Source of the DNA: Cryptosporangium minutisporangium
GTDB taxonomy: Bacteria; Actinomycetota; Actinomycetes; Mycobacteriales; Cryptosporangiaceae
Reading direction: 5' to 3'
NCBI RefSeq assembly: GCF_039536245.1
Contig: NZ_BAAAYN010000018.1
Location: forward strand, 1 to 64,000
DNA length: 64,000 nucleotides
The notes below the pieces were generated by a model. The model made no database searches, was not told where the DNA came from, and was given only the letters and a program-made list of their open reading frames with translations. A program made the translations under genes and the position numbers. The first letter of the stretch is position 1. Each line of letters starts with the position of its first letter. Below are positions 26,070 to 34,512 of this stretch, in pieces.

Positions 26070-26516
26070 TCAGCGGTGGTGGCGATGGCCACCACCGCGG
26101 CCGCCGAACAGGAAAATGCCGATCAGCAGCAGCGGCCAGAACGCGAACACACCCCGGCTCGCCGCCGCCAGCGCGGTCCCGACCAGTAGCACCGCGATGA
26201 CGACCAGCGCCACCCCCACCAACCGGTCGGACTCGTCGCGCCGCCGGGCGACCGCCGCCGCCGACGGATGGGCGACCGCGGCCGACGGGTTGTGCAGCGG
26301 CAGTACCTCGTCCAGCGGCACCGGCAGGTCGGCCAGTAACGGACGCAGGTCGGCGACCGTCCGTGCGGCGTAGGCCGCATCGACGCGCTGGTCGTACTCC
26401 TCGATCGTCAGGCGGCCGTCGGTGGTGTGCTGCCGCAACAGGTCCGCCACCCGCTGGCGGTCACCGTCGGACGCTCGCACCGGCGGGCGGTCGGGCTCGG
26501 AGCCGTGCTGGGCCAT
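26070..26516 (-). CDS. DUF1707 (SHOCT-like) membrane protein
   Basis: 148 aa. The N-terminal DUF1707 domain is clear (about 12-65: VRASDGDRQRVADLLRQH, GRLTIEEYDQRVDAAY, ADLPVP), followed by a linker and two hydrophobic helices (about 98-120 and 122-140), then a Gly/His-rich tail GGRGGGHRHHR. The domain is common in actinobacterial membrane proteins and is linked with envelope stress or wall genes, but no activity is assigned. ATG 26516 has GGGAGG 4 nt upstream. Convergent with panB, 17 bp apart. Confidence 0.85.
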   Translation of the reverse strand: MAQHGSEPDRPPVRASDGDRQRVADLLRQHTTDGRLTIEEYDQRVDAAYAARTVADLRPLLADLPVPLDEVLPLHNPSAAVAHPSAAAVARRRDESDRLVGVALVVIAVLLVGTALAAASRGVFAFWPLLLIGIFLFGGRGGGHRHHR

Positions 26517-26638
26517 GCTGCCTCCCGAGGTACTCCACGAACCCGTTTCCACCTCCGGTCTGCACTCACGTCAAGCGACTTGAGCAGACCTCGGTCCAAA
26601 CGAGTCCGCTCTCGACGGTACCTCGGGGCCTCGACCGT

Positions 26639-26824
26639 TCAGTCGTTCCAGCGTCGATCTTCGGCGTCCGCGGCCTGGTTGCGTGCCGCGACGGTGTCGA
26701 GTGCCTTCTCCGCGGCGGCCCGGGTCGGGTACGGACCGAGCCGGTCAACGGCCTTGCCCTTGTCCTCGTCCGTCTCGACGCGCTTGTGCTTGAGGTTCCA
26801 CCAGTACCGGGTCTCTTCAGCCAC
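26639..26824 (-). CDS. Small conserved actinobacterial protein (SPOR-like, 61 aa)
   Basis: Starts MAEETRYWWNLKHKRVE and contains LGPYPTRAAAEKALDTV, ending EDRRWND. This matches a short actinobacterial family with a SPOR-like fold whose members are often mis-labelled as methionine aminopeptidase. GTG 26824 is chosen because AGGTGATC, almost fully complementary to the 16S tail, lies just upstream; the GTG at 26833 would overlap that site. Soluble, function unknown. No operon partner is apparent (120-150 bp gaps on both sides). Confidence 0.75.
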   Translation of the reverse strand: MAEETRYWWNLKHKRVETDEDKGKAVDRLGPYPTRAAAEKALDTVAARNQAADAEDRRWND

Positions 26825-26974
26825 GACGATCACCTGCCTCTCTCAGACTGCACGTGCCCGCCGCCCGATTCTCACAAACGACGACCCGCGGCGCGGACGA
26901 TCAGCGGCGGCGCGCCGCGCGGGACGAACAGCGGTGGCGCGCGGCCGGGCGTCGGCGCGCAGGACGGCGTCGGC

Positions 26975-28381
26975 CTAAGGGACCGGCACCGAACCGCCGG
27001 CGCGCGCCAACGCGGCGGCGCGTTCGCCCGCCACCACCGCGGCGGCCTCGTCGCCGAGGGCGCGGGCCAGCTCGGCCTGCTTGAGCCAGTTGTACGGGCT
27101 GCACGGCCGGACGTTCAGCCGCTCGCTGACCAACGCCCGCGCCAACGGGAGGCGCCCGGCCCGCAGGGCCGCCTCGACCAGGGTCTTGTAGACCGCGTCC
27201 CGCTGCGCGTGGCTGCCGCCGAACTCGTTGACGTAACCCCGGATCGGGTACAGCAGGTCGACGACGGCCTCGTACTCGCCGCGGCCGAACGCGACCAGCG
27301 CCTGGCAGACCGGCAGGCCCACCCGGGCGGTCATCGCCTGGTTGGTGACGCCGGGACGGTCGGTGCGCAGCCACTCGACCCGGTCGGCGATCAGGGCGTC
27401 GGCGAGATCGAACCGGCCCGCGCCGACGTAGGCCATGACCGCGTGGGCGTCGTTGAACGCGTAGTGGGGCTCGGCGGCGCGCTGCTGCCAGCTGTCCACC
27501 AGCGCCGTGAAGCGCTCCGGCTGGGGGTCGCCGGCCAGCTCGAAGCGCCAGAGCAGCGCGGCGGCGTCCAGCAGTTCCAGCGCCACTCCGGACGCGAACG
27601 GGCCGTGCAGCACCGTGTCGTAGATCTCCAGCGCACGCTTCCGGTCGCCGGCCTCGATCGCGTAGAGCCCGTAGTGCCACCAGTTGTGGACGTTGAAGAA
27701 CGTGCCGGTCGACCAGTCGTCCAGACGAGCGTCGAGGTAGCTAATGCCTTCGCCGAACCGCCCCTGCATCTCGTAGGTGTGCACGACCGCGTGGATTCCC
27801 CACACGTCCCGGTGGTTCCGCTCGACGGCTTCCCGGCCGATGTCCTCGGACCGGTCGTAGTGACCGGCCTCTTCGAGACCGAACGCGTACATGCCGAGGA
27901 CGTTCGGGTAGTGGCGATCGTCCGGGTGCCACGACGTCAGCGCGGCACCGATGCGGTCGCGCAGGCTCGTGGCGTTGCCGGTGAAGAAGTCGATCTGGTG
28001 GCCGACGGCGAGCGCGAGCGCGTCCCGGGGGTACTCGATCGTCAGGTCGGCGAGGATGCGACCGGCGCCGTGGTAGTCGCCCGCAGCCAGTGTTCCGACC
28101 GCTTTGAGGTGGGCCTGCTCGCGGGGCAGGACCTCTCCTGGTTCGTACTCGGCGAGGTAGGCCCTGGTCGCCACCGCGTCGTCGAAGTCGGTGGTGAGCA
28201 GGCCGAGGTAACCACGGAGCGCGACCGCCATCGGGAACGTCGGGTCCTCCGCGAGCGCGGCGTCGGACTCGGCGACCACCTCGGCGCGGAAGTGCAGCAG
28301 CTCGTCGACTGCGCGGTCGTAGTGGTCGAGCGCGGCCGGATTCGCTGCGGTCGTCCGCAGACCGTGTTGATCGACACCCAT
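26975..28381 (-). CDS. Tetratricopeptide repeat protein 38 (TTC38)-like
   Basis: 468 aa, all-helical, with repeated 34-residue helix pairs, e.g. RDVWGIHAVVHTYEMQGRF and DVWGIHAVVH-like repeats, YALYAIEAGDRKRALEIYD and HAVMAYVGAGRFDLADALI. It fits the TTC38 family shared by eukaryotes and some bacteria; role unknown, probably a scaffold or a helical solenoid enzyme. ATG 28381 is preceded by TAAGGT (28389-28394 minus) at 7 nt, allowing a leaderless start, and the same sequence includes AAGGTGG as a possible ribosome site. GTG 28390 overlaps the hexamer and is less likely. Confidence 0.82.
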   Translation of the reverse strand: MGVDQHGLRTTAANPAALDHYDRAVDELLHFRAEVVAESDAALAEDPTFPMAVALRGYLGLLTTDFDDAVATRAYLAEYEPGEVLPREQAHLKAVGTLAAGDYHGAGRILADLTIEYPRDALALAVGHQIDFFTGNATSLRDRIGAALTSWHPDDRHYPNVLGMYAFGLEEAGHYDRSEDIGREAVERNHRDVWGIHAVVHTYEMQGRFGEGISYLDARLDDWSTGTFFNVHNWWHYGLYAIEAGDRKRALEIYDTVLHGPFASGVALELLDAAALLWRFELAGDPQPERFTALVDSWQQRAAEPHYAFNDAHAVMAYVGAGRFDLADALIADRVEWLRTDRPGVTNQAMTARVGLPVCQALVAFGRGEYEAVVDLLYPIRGYVNEFGGSHAQRDAVYKTLVEAALRAGRLPLARALVSERLNVRPCSPYNWLKQAELARALGDEAAAVVAGERAAALARAGGSVPVP

Positions 28382-28411
28382 GATTCCCACCTTACTGGTA
28401 GGGATTGGCTT

Positions 28412-28774
28412 TCACTCCGCTACATCGTGACCGGCCGTCCGGAGAAGGGCGACCGCCTTCTCCGCGTGCGACGCCGGAACCAGCACCAGGTCGGCGGCGT
28501 AGGTGGACGCGGCGAAGATCGGCAGGTCCGCTTCGCTCAGCGGAGTGATGATCGAGAGCAGCATTCCCGGGACGTCGAGCTCGTGGGCGTCCTGCCCCTG
28601 GAAGGCGCGCCAGCCGTCGTCCCCGTCGGTCACGGTGCGGATGACGGTCAGACCATCCGGTCCGCGGACCAGCGCGATCCAGTCGGCCGTGCCGACGACG
28701 TCCTCGGTGTCGTGCCGCTCGATCGCGAAAGTTTCCGGGCGGAGGGTCAGGTGCTGGGGTACGAAGGTCACCAT
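28412..28774 (-). CDS. ACT-domain protein (CASTOR/ACT_7 type)
   Basis: 120 aa in two ACT-like halves. The second ends with LPIFAASTYAADLVLVP followed by a helix AEKAVALLRTAGH, the signature of stand-alone ACT_7 proteins thought to sense amino acids. No enzyme domain is attached. TAGGCT (28781-28786 minus) ends 6 nt before ATG 28774, and this promoter overlaps the 3' end of the response-regulator gene 9 bp upstream, so the gene can be transcribed leaderless and on its own. Confidence 0.8.
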   Translation of the reverse strand: MVTFVPQHLTLRPETFAIERHDTEDVVGTADWIALVRGPDGLTVIRTVTDGDDGWRAFQGQDAHELDVPGMLLSIITPLSEADLPIFAASTYAADLVLVPASHAEKAVALLRTAGHDVAE

Positions 28775-28783
28775 AATTCGAGC

Positions 28784-29446
28784 CTAGGGTTGTTTGCCGG
28801 ACCGCGCCGTGCGGCCGGGCGTGCAGTGGCCGGTATCCCACGCCCACGCCGCGATCGCGACGCGGTTGTCGACGCCGAGCTTCTGCTGGATGTTGGCGAG
28901 GTGCGTCTTGACCGTGCCCGCCGTGATGTAGAGCGCAGCGCCGATCTCGGCGTTCGTCTTGCCCTCCGCGACCAGCGCGACGATGTCCAGCTCGCGGTCG
29001 GTGAGCGGGTGCTGCGCGGGGCGCGGCGTCGCCAGCTCGCGGAGCAGCCGGACGGTGACCTCCGGACTGATCAGCGCGTCCCCGGCCGCGGCCGCGCGGA
29101 CCGCTTCGACCAGGAGCGGAGCGCCGGAGTGCTTGAGCAGGAAGCCGCAGGCCCCGTTGCGGAGTGCGGTGTGCACGTACGCGTCCAGGTCGTAGGTGGT
29201 CACCACCACGACGCGGGTGCCCGGCTCGGTCTCGGCCAGTACCCGGGTCAGCTCCAGACCGTTCATCCCCGGCATCCGGATGTCGACGAGCGCGACGTCC
29301 GGGTGGAGTTGCCCGGCCAGCGTGAGGGCCGCGTTGCCGTCAGCCGCCTCACCGACCACCCGGACGTCCGGCGCCGCGCCGAGGATCGTCCGGAAGCTGA
29401 ACCGCACGGCCTCCTGGTCGTCCGCGATCAGTACCCGGATCGTCAT
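28784..29446 (-). CDS. NarL/FixJ-family response regulator
   Basis: 220 aa. Receiver domain (1-120) with acidic pair Asp9/Asp10, phospho-acceptor Asp55 in ALVDIRMPG, and Lys in FLLKHSG; LuxR-type helix-turn-helix at about 145-200 (PLTDRELDIVALVAEGKTNA then GTVKTHLANIQQKL). It overlaps the histidine kinase stop by an ATGA, so the two are made together. The gene facing the pair (30613, membrane protein) is a likely target. The C-terminus is longer and more basic than usual. Confidence 0.93.
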   Translation of the reverse strand: MTIRVLIADDQEAVRFSFRTILGAAPDVRVVGEAADGNAALTLAGQLHPDVALVDIRMPGMNGLELTRVLAETEPGTRVVVVTTYDLDAYVHTALRNGACGFLLKHSGAPLLVEAVRAAAAGDALISPEVTVRLLRELATPRPAQHPLTDRELDIVALVAEGKTNAEIGAALYITAGTVKTHLANIQQKLGVDNRVAIAAWAWDTGHCTPGRTARSGKQP

Positions 29447-30525
29447 GGCAGCTCAGCCCGCACTTCCCAGTGGTCGCCGACCGGTCCGGCGGTGAACGTA
29501 CCGCCGGCGGCGTGCACCTGGTCGGCCAGCCCTTGCAGGCCGTAACGAAGACCCGGGGCGTCGGGGCCGGCCGTTCCCGGCAGCGGGTTGGTGACCGTCA
29601 GGACGATATCCCCCTGCGCACGTCCGAGGCGCACCACCGCACTCCCCGGGGCGTGCTTCGCCACGTTCGTCAGCGCCTCGGCGACGACCCGCCGCAGCAC
29701 CGGCCCGACGTCCTCCAGCCCGTCGCCGATCTCGAACCGCGCGTCCGGATGGCGCGTTCTCAGCTCCCGCAGACTCATCGGCTCCGGCTCGACCTCCCGC
29801 TCCTGCTCCTGCTCGCGTAACACCTGGATCGACCGCTGCATCGACTCCAGCGCGCGCGCCCCGTCGGTCTCGATCCGGTCCAGCACCGCTCCCACCTCAC
29901 CGGCCCGGTCGCCCAGCAGTACGCGCGCGGCCTGCGCCTGCAGCACCATCGCACTCACGTCGTGCGCCACGTGGTCGTGCAGGTCGGCGGCGAGCCGCAC
30001 CCGCTGCGCGCGACGCGCGTCCCGCACCGCTGCGGCGCGTCGACCGTCCAGTAGCCGCAGGTAGACGCCCGCTCCCGCGCCGACCAGACCGGCCAGCGAC
30101 CAGAACACGCAGGCGCCGACGGCCTCCCAGCCCCGCAGCACCGGCGCGCCCGTCGTCAGCAGGACCAGCGTCGACTCCGCGAGCACCGCCGCGGGTCCGA
30201 TCGTCGCGGCCTGGATCGGGGGCACCCACCGGCAGAGCAGCGCGAGCAGCACCATCAGCACCGCGGTCAACAGCAGTGACCAGATCCCGCCGCCTGCGGT
30301 CGGCCGCGCGAACCACGCACCGGCACCGACCAGCGTCGCGGCCGTGACCAGCCCGGTGGCACCCGCGATCCAGCGTCGACCGATCGGCCACGTCCCGATC
30401 AGGCCGGCGAGAACCAGCACGCCGAGCACCGTGGGGATCGCGTAGGCCGGGCGCGGATTCGGCTCGCGCGCCACGGCCAGCGCGAGGACCGCCGCCGTGC
30501 CGACGACGGTCAGGGCCTGTCTCAT
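29443..30525 (-). CDS. NarL-type sensor histidine kinase (HisKA_3)
   Basis: 360 aa. Five or six hydrophobic helices fill residues 1-150 with very short loops, so it senses within the membrane. The dimerisation helix has DLHDHVAHDVSAMVLQ with phospho-accepting His183; the ATPase part has VAEALTNVAKHAPGS (N-box) and GLRYGLQGLADQV (G-box). ATG 30525 is preceded by TATCGT (30532-30537 minus) at 6 nt and no ribosome-binding site: leaderless. Longer frames to 30846 run through the divergent promoter. Coupled to the response regulator by a 4-nt overlap. Confidence 0.92.
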   Translation of the reverse strand: MRQALTVVGTAAVLALAVAREPNPRPAYAIPTVLGVLVLAGLIGTWPIGRRWIAGATGLVTAATLVGAGAWFARPTAGGGIWSLLLTAVLMVLLALLCRWVPPIQAATIGPAAVLAESTLVLLTTGAPVLRGWEAVGACVFWSLAGLVGAGAGVYLRLLDGRRAAAVRDARRAQRVRLAADLHDHVAHDVSAMVLQAQAARVLLGDRAGEVGAVLDRIETDGARALESMQRSIQVLREQEQEREVEPEPMSLRELRTRHPDARFEIGDGLEDVGPVLRRVVAEALTNVAKHAPGSAVVRLGRAQGDIVLTVTNPLPGTAGPDAPGLRYGLQGLADQVHAAGGTFTAGPVGDHWEVRAELP

Positions 30526-30612
30526 CCGTCCACGATAGAAGCGGCGGGTGCGGCGGCGCCTCTGCCGATCGGCAGATGGTGGGCGGCACGGCGAAGGATC
30601 CAGGCTCCTGAC

Positions 30613-31620
30613 ATGACTTCCCTCGTTCTCGCCGCCGCCTGGTGTCTCGTCTACGGAGTGTGTTGCCTCGCCTGGGCGCTCGGAGCGCCCGGCTTCCCGT
30701 TCGGTGCCGCCGATACGCGTGGCCCGGAGATGGGCAGCCTGCTCGCCACCGCCGACCCCGGACCGACCGGCGTCCTCTTCGCGACCGGTTGCGCGATCGC
30801 GCTCGTCGCCGCGGGGTCCGCGCTGCGGCGTCCCCGGCGGGCGCACGGCGTCGTCCTGCTGGTGGCGGCCGCGGTCCTGCTCGCGGTCGTGCCGGACGTC
30901 CGCCTGCTGCAGAACCTGGCCTACAGCCTGGGCGGCTACTTCGGACTCGTCGACTGGCCGGTGCTCAACCAGGCCCTATGCGTCGCCGGCGCGGGCCTAC
31001 TGGCCCGGACTGGGCTCGTGCTGGTGAGATCCCCGGCGGACGGGACGCCGTCGGTGGTGGCCTCCGACGACGCAGCGCCGTCGGTTGCCGCCGGGGACGC
31101 GGTGCGGAGCGCCGCCGCGCGCTGGCGGACGATCGGCCGCTGGGCGACGCTGGTCGCGGTGCTCGCGCCACTCCCCTACGCGGCGCAGCGGGCCGCGTGG
31201 AACCTCGGCATCCCGCTCGGGGTGTCCGAGCAGTTCGTCGACGACCTGGCGGCCGACGTCGCCGCCAAGGGGCTGCACCCGCTCGCCGCCTGGGGTCTGG
31301 TCATCCCGGACGTCGTCGGCGTGCTGCTGACGCTCGGGCTGATCATGCGGTGGGGTGAGCGGATCCCGCGGTGGGTCCCGCTGCTGCGCGGCCGACGCGT
31401 GCCGGTGTCGCTCGCGGTGATCCCCGCCTCGGTCGTCGCGACGGCCGTGACCATCGCCGGCGTCGCGATCATCCGCTTCGCGGTGGCGGACGGGCAGGTG
31501 CACGCCACCGCCGCTCCGGGCCTGCTCTGGCTGCCCTGGGGTATCGCTCTCGGCGTCGCCACCTTCGCCTACGCGGAACGCCGCCGCGCCACCCGTACCA
31601 ACACCCCCGCCGCCCGCTGA
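30613..31620 (+). CDS. Polytopic membrane protein divergent from two-component system
   Basis: 335 aa with about seven to eight transmembrane helices (e.g. 3-23, 54-70, 81-97, 118-136, 178-195, 228-250, 270-295, 300-318) and a low-complexity cytoplasmic loop (about 140-172). No family is recognised. CAGGCT (30601-30606) lies 6 nt before ATG 30613 and no ribosome-binding site is seen, giving a leaderless start whose promoter is back-to-back with that of the kinase gene across 87 bp. The layout suggests it is the regulated output of the kinase/regulator pair. Confidence 0.72.
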   Translation: MTSLVLAAAWCLVYGVCCLAWALGAPGFPFGAADTRGPEMGSLLATADPGPTGVLFATGCAIALVAAGSALRRPRRAHGVVLLVAAAVLLAVVPDVRLLQNLAYSLGGYFGLVDWPVLNQALCVAGAGLLARTGLVLVRSPADGTPSVVASDDAAPSVAAGDAVRSAAARWRTIGRWATLVAVLAPLPYAAQRAAWNLGIPLGVSEQFVDDLAADVAAKGLHPLAAWGLVIPDVVGVLLTLGLIMRWGERIPRWVPLLRGRRVPVSLAVIPASVVATAVTIAGVAIIRFAVADGQVHATAAPGLLWLPWGIALGVATFAYAERRRATRTNTPAAR

Positions 31621-31636
31621 CCCGCCACCGTCAGCC

Positions 31637-31676
31637 GACCGGTCGTCCCCGCCGCCCTAAGCGGAGACGACCGGTC
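31637..31676. terminator. Bidirectional hairpin terminator between convergent genes
   Basis: Arms GACCGGTCGTC (31637-31647) and GACGACCGGTC (31666-31676), 11 bp, between the stops of the membrane protein (31620) and the SMR gene (31697). Confidence 0.7.
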
Positions 31677-31696
31677 CGCCGTCCCAGCTCCGGCCC

Positions 31697-32014
31697 TCAC
31701 CGTTCGACCAGGTGAAGCCCCACGACGCCGACGACGATCACCGACAGGAAGAACACCCGTCCCGCGGTGAGCGCTTCCTGGAAAGCCACCGTGCCCGCGA
31801 TCGCCACCCCCACGGTGCCGATGCCGACCCACACCGCGTAGCCGGTGCCCGCCGGAAGGTGTTTCAGGGCGACGGCCAGGAGAAGAAAGCTCACCAGAGC
31901 ACCGGTGGTGGCGACGATGCTCGGCCCCAGCCGGGTGAAGCCGTCGGACTGCTTGAGCGCGGTGGCCCAGACGACTTCCAGGAGGCCCGCGATCACGAGA
32001 ATGGTCCACGCCAT
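31697..32014 (-). CDS. SMR-family efflux protein (SugE/Gdx-like)
   Basis: 105 aa, four transmembrane helices; the conserved membrane Glu13 in AGLLEVVWATALK couples proton entry to export. ALKQSDGFT and the GTGYAVWVGIGTVG helix-2 motif place it with the SugE/Gdx branch, whose studied members export guanidinium or quaternary ammonium ions. ATG 32014 has AAGGG 7 nt upstream; ATG 32038 adds an unlikely leader. It follows the SDR gene by 46 bp with no guanidine-riboswitch-like sequence between, so regulation by the adjacent TetR is more likely. Confidence 0.9.
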   Translation of the reverse strand: MAWTILVIAGLLEVVWATALKQSDGFTRLGPSIVATTGALVSFLLLAVALKHLPAGTGYAVWVGIGTVGVAIAGTVAFQEALTAGRVFFLSVIVVGVVGLHLVER

Positions 32015-32060
32015 CGATGCGCCCTTCGCTCCGATCATGGTCGCGGGGTCCGCGTCGGCG

Positions 32061-32801
32061 TCACGCGTTCGAGCCCCCGTCGACGGTGATCGCCGTGCCG
32101 GTGATGTGGCGGCCGCTACGACCCGCGAGGAAGGCCACGGCGTCGGCGATGTCGGCGGCGGCGCCGTAGCGGCCGAGCGGGATCAGCGCACGCTCGAGCT
32201 CCGCGCTCTCGCCGTCGGCCGGGTTCATGTCGGTGTCGGTCGAACCCGGATGCACGAGGTTCACGGTGATGCCCCGATCGCCCAGGTCACGAGCCAGGCC
32301 CTTGGTGAAGCCGATCAGGGCGGACTTGCTCATCGAGTACAGCGCCATGCCCGGGTAGGGCACTCGCTCGGCGAGGCTGCTGCCGATCGAGATGATCCGG
32401 CCGCCGCTGCTCATGTGCCGGACCGCCGCCTGGCTCGCCACGTAGACGGCGCGGGTGTGGATGCTCAGGACACGATCGACGTCCTCCAGTGAGACGTCGT
32501 CGATCACGCCCTCCGCGGCGACGCCCGCGTTGTTGACCAGGATGTCCAGCCGCCCGAACTCGGCGGTCGTCCGTTCGACCGCGGCGACGACCGCGGCGGC
32601 GTCCGTGTTGTCGGCGGCGATGGCGACCCCACGTCCTCCGTAGCCCTCGATCTGCTCGACCATCCCTTCCGCGCGGTCCTTCGCGCTGACGTACGTGATC
32701 GCGACGTCAGCCCCCAGTTCGGCCAAGCGCAGGGCGATCGCCGCGCCGATTCCCCGCCCGCCGCCGGTCACCAGAGCTGCCTTGCCTTCGAGATCGAACA
32801 C
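32061..32801 (-). CDS. Short-chain dehydrogenase/reductase (3-oxoacyl-reductase-like)
   Basis: 246-aa classical SDR: TGGGRGIGAAIA cofactor loop (about 11-22), NNAG at about 88-91, catalytic Ser of ISIGSS and the YSMSK pair. The start TGGG and an Arg nearby favour NADPH. C-terminal AFLAGRSGRHITGTAITVDGG is standard for the family. The substrate is unknown. It lies upstream of the SMR gene on the same strand and is divergent from the TetR gene, a classic drug- or aldehyde-responsive cassette. Confidence 0.93.
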   Translation of the reverse strand: MFDLEGKAALVTGGGRGIGAAIALRLAELGADVAITYVSAKDRAEGMVEQIEGYGGRGVAIAADNTDAAAVVAAVERTTAEFGRLDILVNNAGVAAEGVIDDVSLEDVDRVLSIHTRAVYVASQAAVRHMSSGGRIISIGSSLAERVPYPGMALYSMSKSALIGFTKGLARDLGDRGITVNLVHPGSTDTDMNPADGESAELERALIPLGRYGAAADIADAVAFLAGRSGRHITGTAITVDGGSNA

Positions 32802-32856
32802 GCCGCCTCATTTCTGTGTCGTCCAATACATAATTAGACTGGTCGGCGCGCTCTAC

Positions 32857-32867
32857 CCTTGTCAAGG
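32857..32867. promoter_or_regulatory. Palindrome CCTTG-T-CAAGG in SDR/TetR intergenic region
   Basis: Perfect 5-bp arms around one T inside the 103-bp divergent region, which is also unusually AT-rich at 32827-32840. A candidate TetR operator. Confidence 0.4.
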
Positions 32868-32904
32868 AATTTCATGACGGTCGACACAGAATTAGGGGGC
32901 ACCC

Positions 32905-33543
32905 GTGGCGGGTCGGGGCAGGCCGCGCGCGTTCGACCGGACGACAGCGCTGCGCCGTGCCATGGCGGTCTTCTGGACACGCGGGTACGCCGGCGCGTCG
33001 ATGACCGACCTCACCGGGGCGATGGGCATCAACTCCCCCAGCCTCTATGCGGCGTTCGGCTCGAAGGAGCAGCTGTTCCGCGAGGCCGTGACCTACTACG
33101 ACGAGGTCGAGAGCGCCGCAGCGGCCGAGGCTCTGCACGCGGGGCCCACCGCCCGCGACGCCATCGCCGAAGTGTTCCGGATCAACGTCGAGGCCTACAC
33201 CGACCCGGACAAGCCGCGCGGCTGCATGATCGTCCTCGCCGCCACCGCCGAGGCCGACTACAGCGAAGGCCTGCGGAGCCACGTTGCCGAGCTGCGCCGG
33301 AGCACCGAACGGGGGTTCCGGGAGCGGATCGAGCGCGGCATCAATGACGGAGACGTGCCCGCCGGCACGGACGCCGCCGCACTAGCGGCCTTCTACCACA
33401 CCGTCCTGCAAGGCATGTCCCTGGAAGCACGCGACGGAGCTTCCCGTGCCGCCCTGGCCGCCGTGGCCGAGAGCGCCCTGGCTGCGTGGGACGTCCTCAC
33501 GGTTCGCCGCCCGGCCGCCCCGGCGGCGGCCACGCCCCAGTAG
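32905..33543 (+). CDS. TetR-family transcriptional regulator
   Basis: 212 aa. N-terminal helix-turn-helix (about 10-58: FDRTTALRRAMAVFWTRGY, SMTDLTGAMGI, SLYAAFGSKEQLF) followed by an all-helical ligand domain with a GCMIVLAATAEA core helix typical of the AcrR/YxaF-like subgroup (TetR_C_11-like). GTG 32905 has AGGGGG 5 nt upstream. It is divergent from the SDR-SMR operon, which it probably represses through a site near the palindrome at 32857. Its stop abuts an integrase remnant. Confidence 0.92.
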   Translation: MAGRGRPRAFDRTTALRRAMAVFWTRGYAGASMTDLTGAMGINSPSLYAAFGSKEQLFREAVTYYDEVESAAAAEALHAGPTARDAIAEVFRINVEAYTDPDKPRGCMIVLAATAEADYSEGLRSHVAELRRSTERGFRERIERGINDGDVPAGTDAAALAAFYHTVLQGMSLEARDGASRAALAAVAESALAAWDVLTVRRPAAPAAATPQ

Positions 33544-33695
33544 GGCGTCTGATCGAACAGCGCGTCGATCGCGCTTCGGGTGCGCGCCTCGCTCGCCTTC
33601 ATGAGGTGCGTGTAGACAGGGAGCGTGAAGCCCGGGTCAGCGTCACCGAGGTAGACGCCGAGTGCCTGGATGCGTACCCCTGCTCGGTCGGCTGT
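33544..33695 (-). pseudogene. Remnant of a tyrosine recombinase/integrase C-terminus
   Basis: The minus frame encodes GVYLGDADPGFTLPVYTHLM then KASEARTRSAIDALF, the C-terminal box of phage/ICE integrases with the catalytic Tyr of VYTHLM. The LGH motif reads LGD, so a catalytic residue is lost; the upstream core is missing and no stop codon ends the frame before it enters the TetR gene antisense. Only about 50 codons remain. It marks the edge of a decayed integrative element next to the tRNA-like sequence at 33727. Confidence 0.65.
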
Positions 33696-33726
33696 CTTTG
33701 GATGGGGCCTGGGCGCGCCGGACTAC

Positions 33727-33741
33727 CCGGACTCGAACCGG
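33727..33741 (-). other. tRNA T-arm-like sequence (possible attachment-site remnant)
   Basis: Minus strand: CCGG, loop TTCGAGT, CCGG, fitting the universal GTTCRANYC T-loop, but no complete cloverleaf can be built around it. Such fragments are left when an element integrates at the 3' end of a tRNA gene. The rest of 33696-33941 holds small stems (CTAGCG/CGCTAG around 33767) and no convincing gene. Confidence 0.4.
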
Positions 33742-33941
33742 CTCAGCCTTCGCAGGCGCTAGCGGCAATCGCTAGAGGGGGCTTTCCCATCCCCATTTGC
33801 CCGACGCGCTGTTGCCGAGGGTAGGGCCGGGGTCCCGCCTCGACTGACTGTTTCACTGCGGAGTTGCGCTGTACCAGGCGCCTGCGGCCGGGCAACGCGC
33901 CGACTCGTAGGCGACCGTCAGCGACGCGCTCCTGGCAGCGC

Positions 33942-34352
33942 CTAGTCGTACCAGTGCTGGAGGTAGAGCATTCGTCGGCCGCTCTCGTCGTTGAATTCGT
34001 AGGCCTCGTAGCCCTGTGAGCCCGGAGTCTCCAGGTCATACGCCTCCCATTCTTCTTCCGCCGACTCCAGCAAGGCGGCCCGCTCCTGCACCGACACCGT
34101 GCGCGTTTCACCGAACGGGAAGGAGTCGAACAACATGACGTCGGCCAGTGGCAGCAGCTTCGTTGCCTGGGAGTAGCTGAGCCCTACCCGACGCCGCAGC
34201 TGCCACATCACGCCCTCGTCGTCCGCATAGCTGCCCTCGAAGACGGGACTGGGCCGCGGTCCGTGCGAGGTTCCCGTGATCTCGACCTCGGAACGCACCT
34301 GATCCGCGATCTCAGCGAAGGTCTGATTCTTCGGTCGCCTCTTCTTCGTCAT
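33942..34352 (-). CDS. Hypothetical protein in a decayed integrative element
   Basis: 136 aa: basic start MTKKRRPKNQTFAEIADQVR, a middle rich in Leu/Gln (VMWQLRRRVGLSYSQATKLL) and an acidic, Tyr-rich end (EEEWEAYDLETPGSQGYEAY). No known domain. Base composition is less GC-rich than its neighbours, which agrees with acquisition. GATACT (34359-34364 minus) lies 6 nt before ATG 34352, giving the same leaderless layout as host genes. It is the only intact gene between the integrase remnant and rnpB, probably surviving cargo. Confidence 0.55.
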   Translation of the reverse strand: MTKKRRPKNQTFAEIADQVRSEVEITGTSHGPRPSPVFEGSYADDEGVMWQLRRRVGLSYSQATKLLPLADVMLFDSFPFGETRTVSVQERAALLESAEEEWEAYDLETPGSQGYEAYEFNDESGRRMLYLQHWYD

Positions 34353-34512
34353 CCGCCCAGTATCGGAGCGCTCAGGTGCAGGACCCGGGTGAGGCTCCTC
34401 GCCCCGCTGAACCAGAATGGGGCGTCCAGGGGCGTCAACTGCCGACCAGTTCTGGCCAATGACGCCCGACGCCGCCCATCGTCAGCGCAGGTCGGAGGGC
34501 TGCACCTGTGGG

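Noticed and set aside
31990-32060. Guanidine riboswitch ahead of the SugE/Gdx-like gene
   Set aside because: The 46-bp gap to the SDR gene is too short and lacks the conserved ACGR/GGNN-type motifs.
33700-33800. A complete tRNA gene on the minus strand
   Set aside because: Only the T-arm matches; no acceptor, D-arm or anticodon arm could be paired around it.
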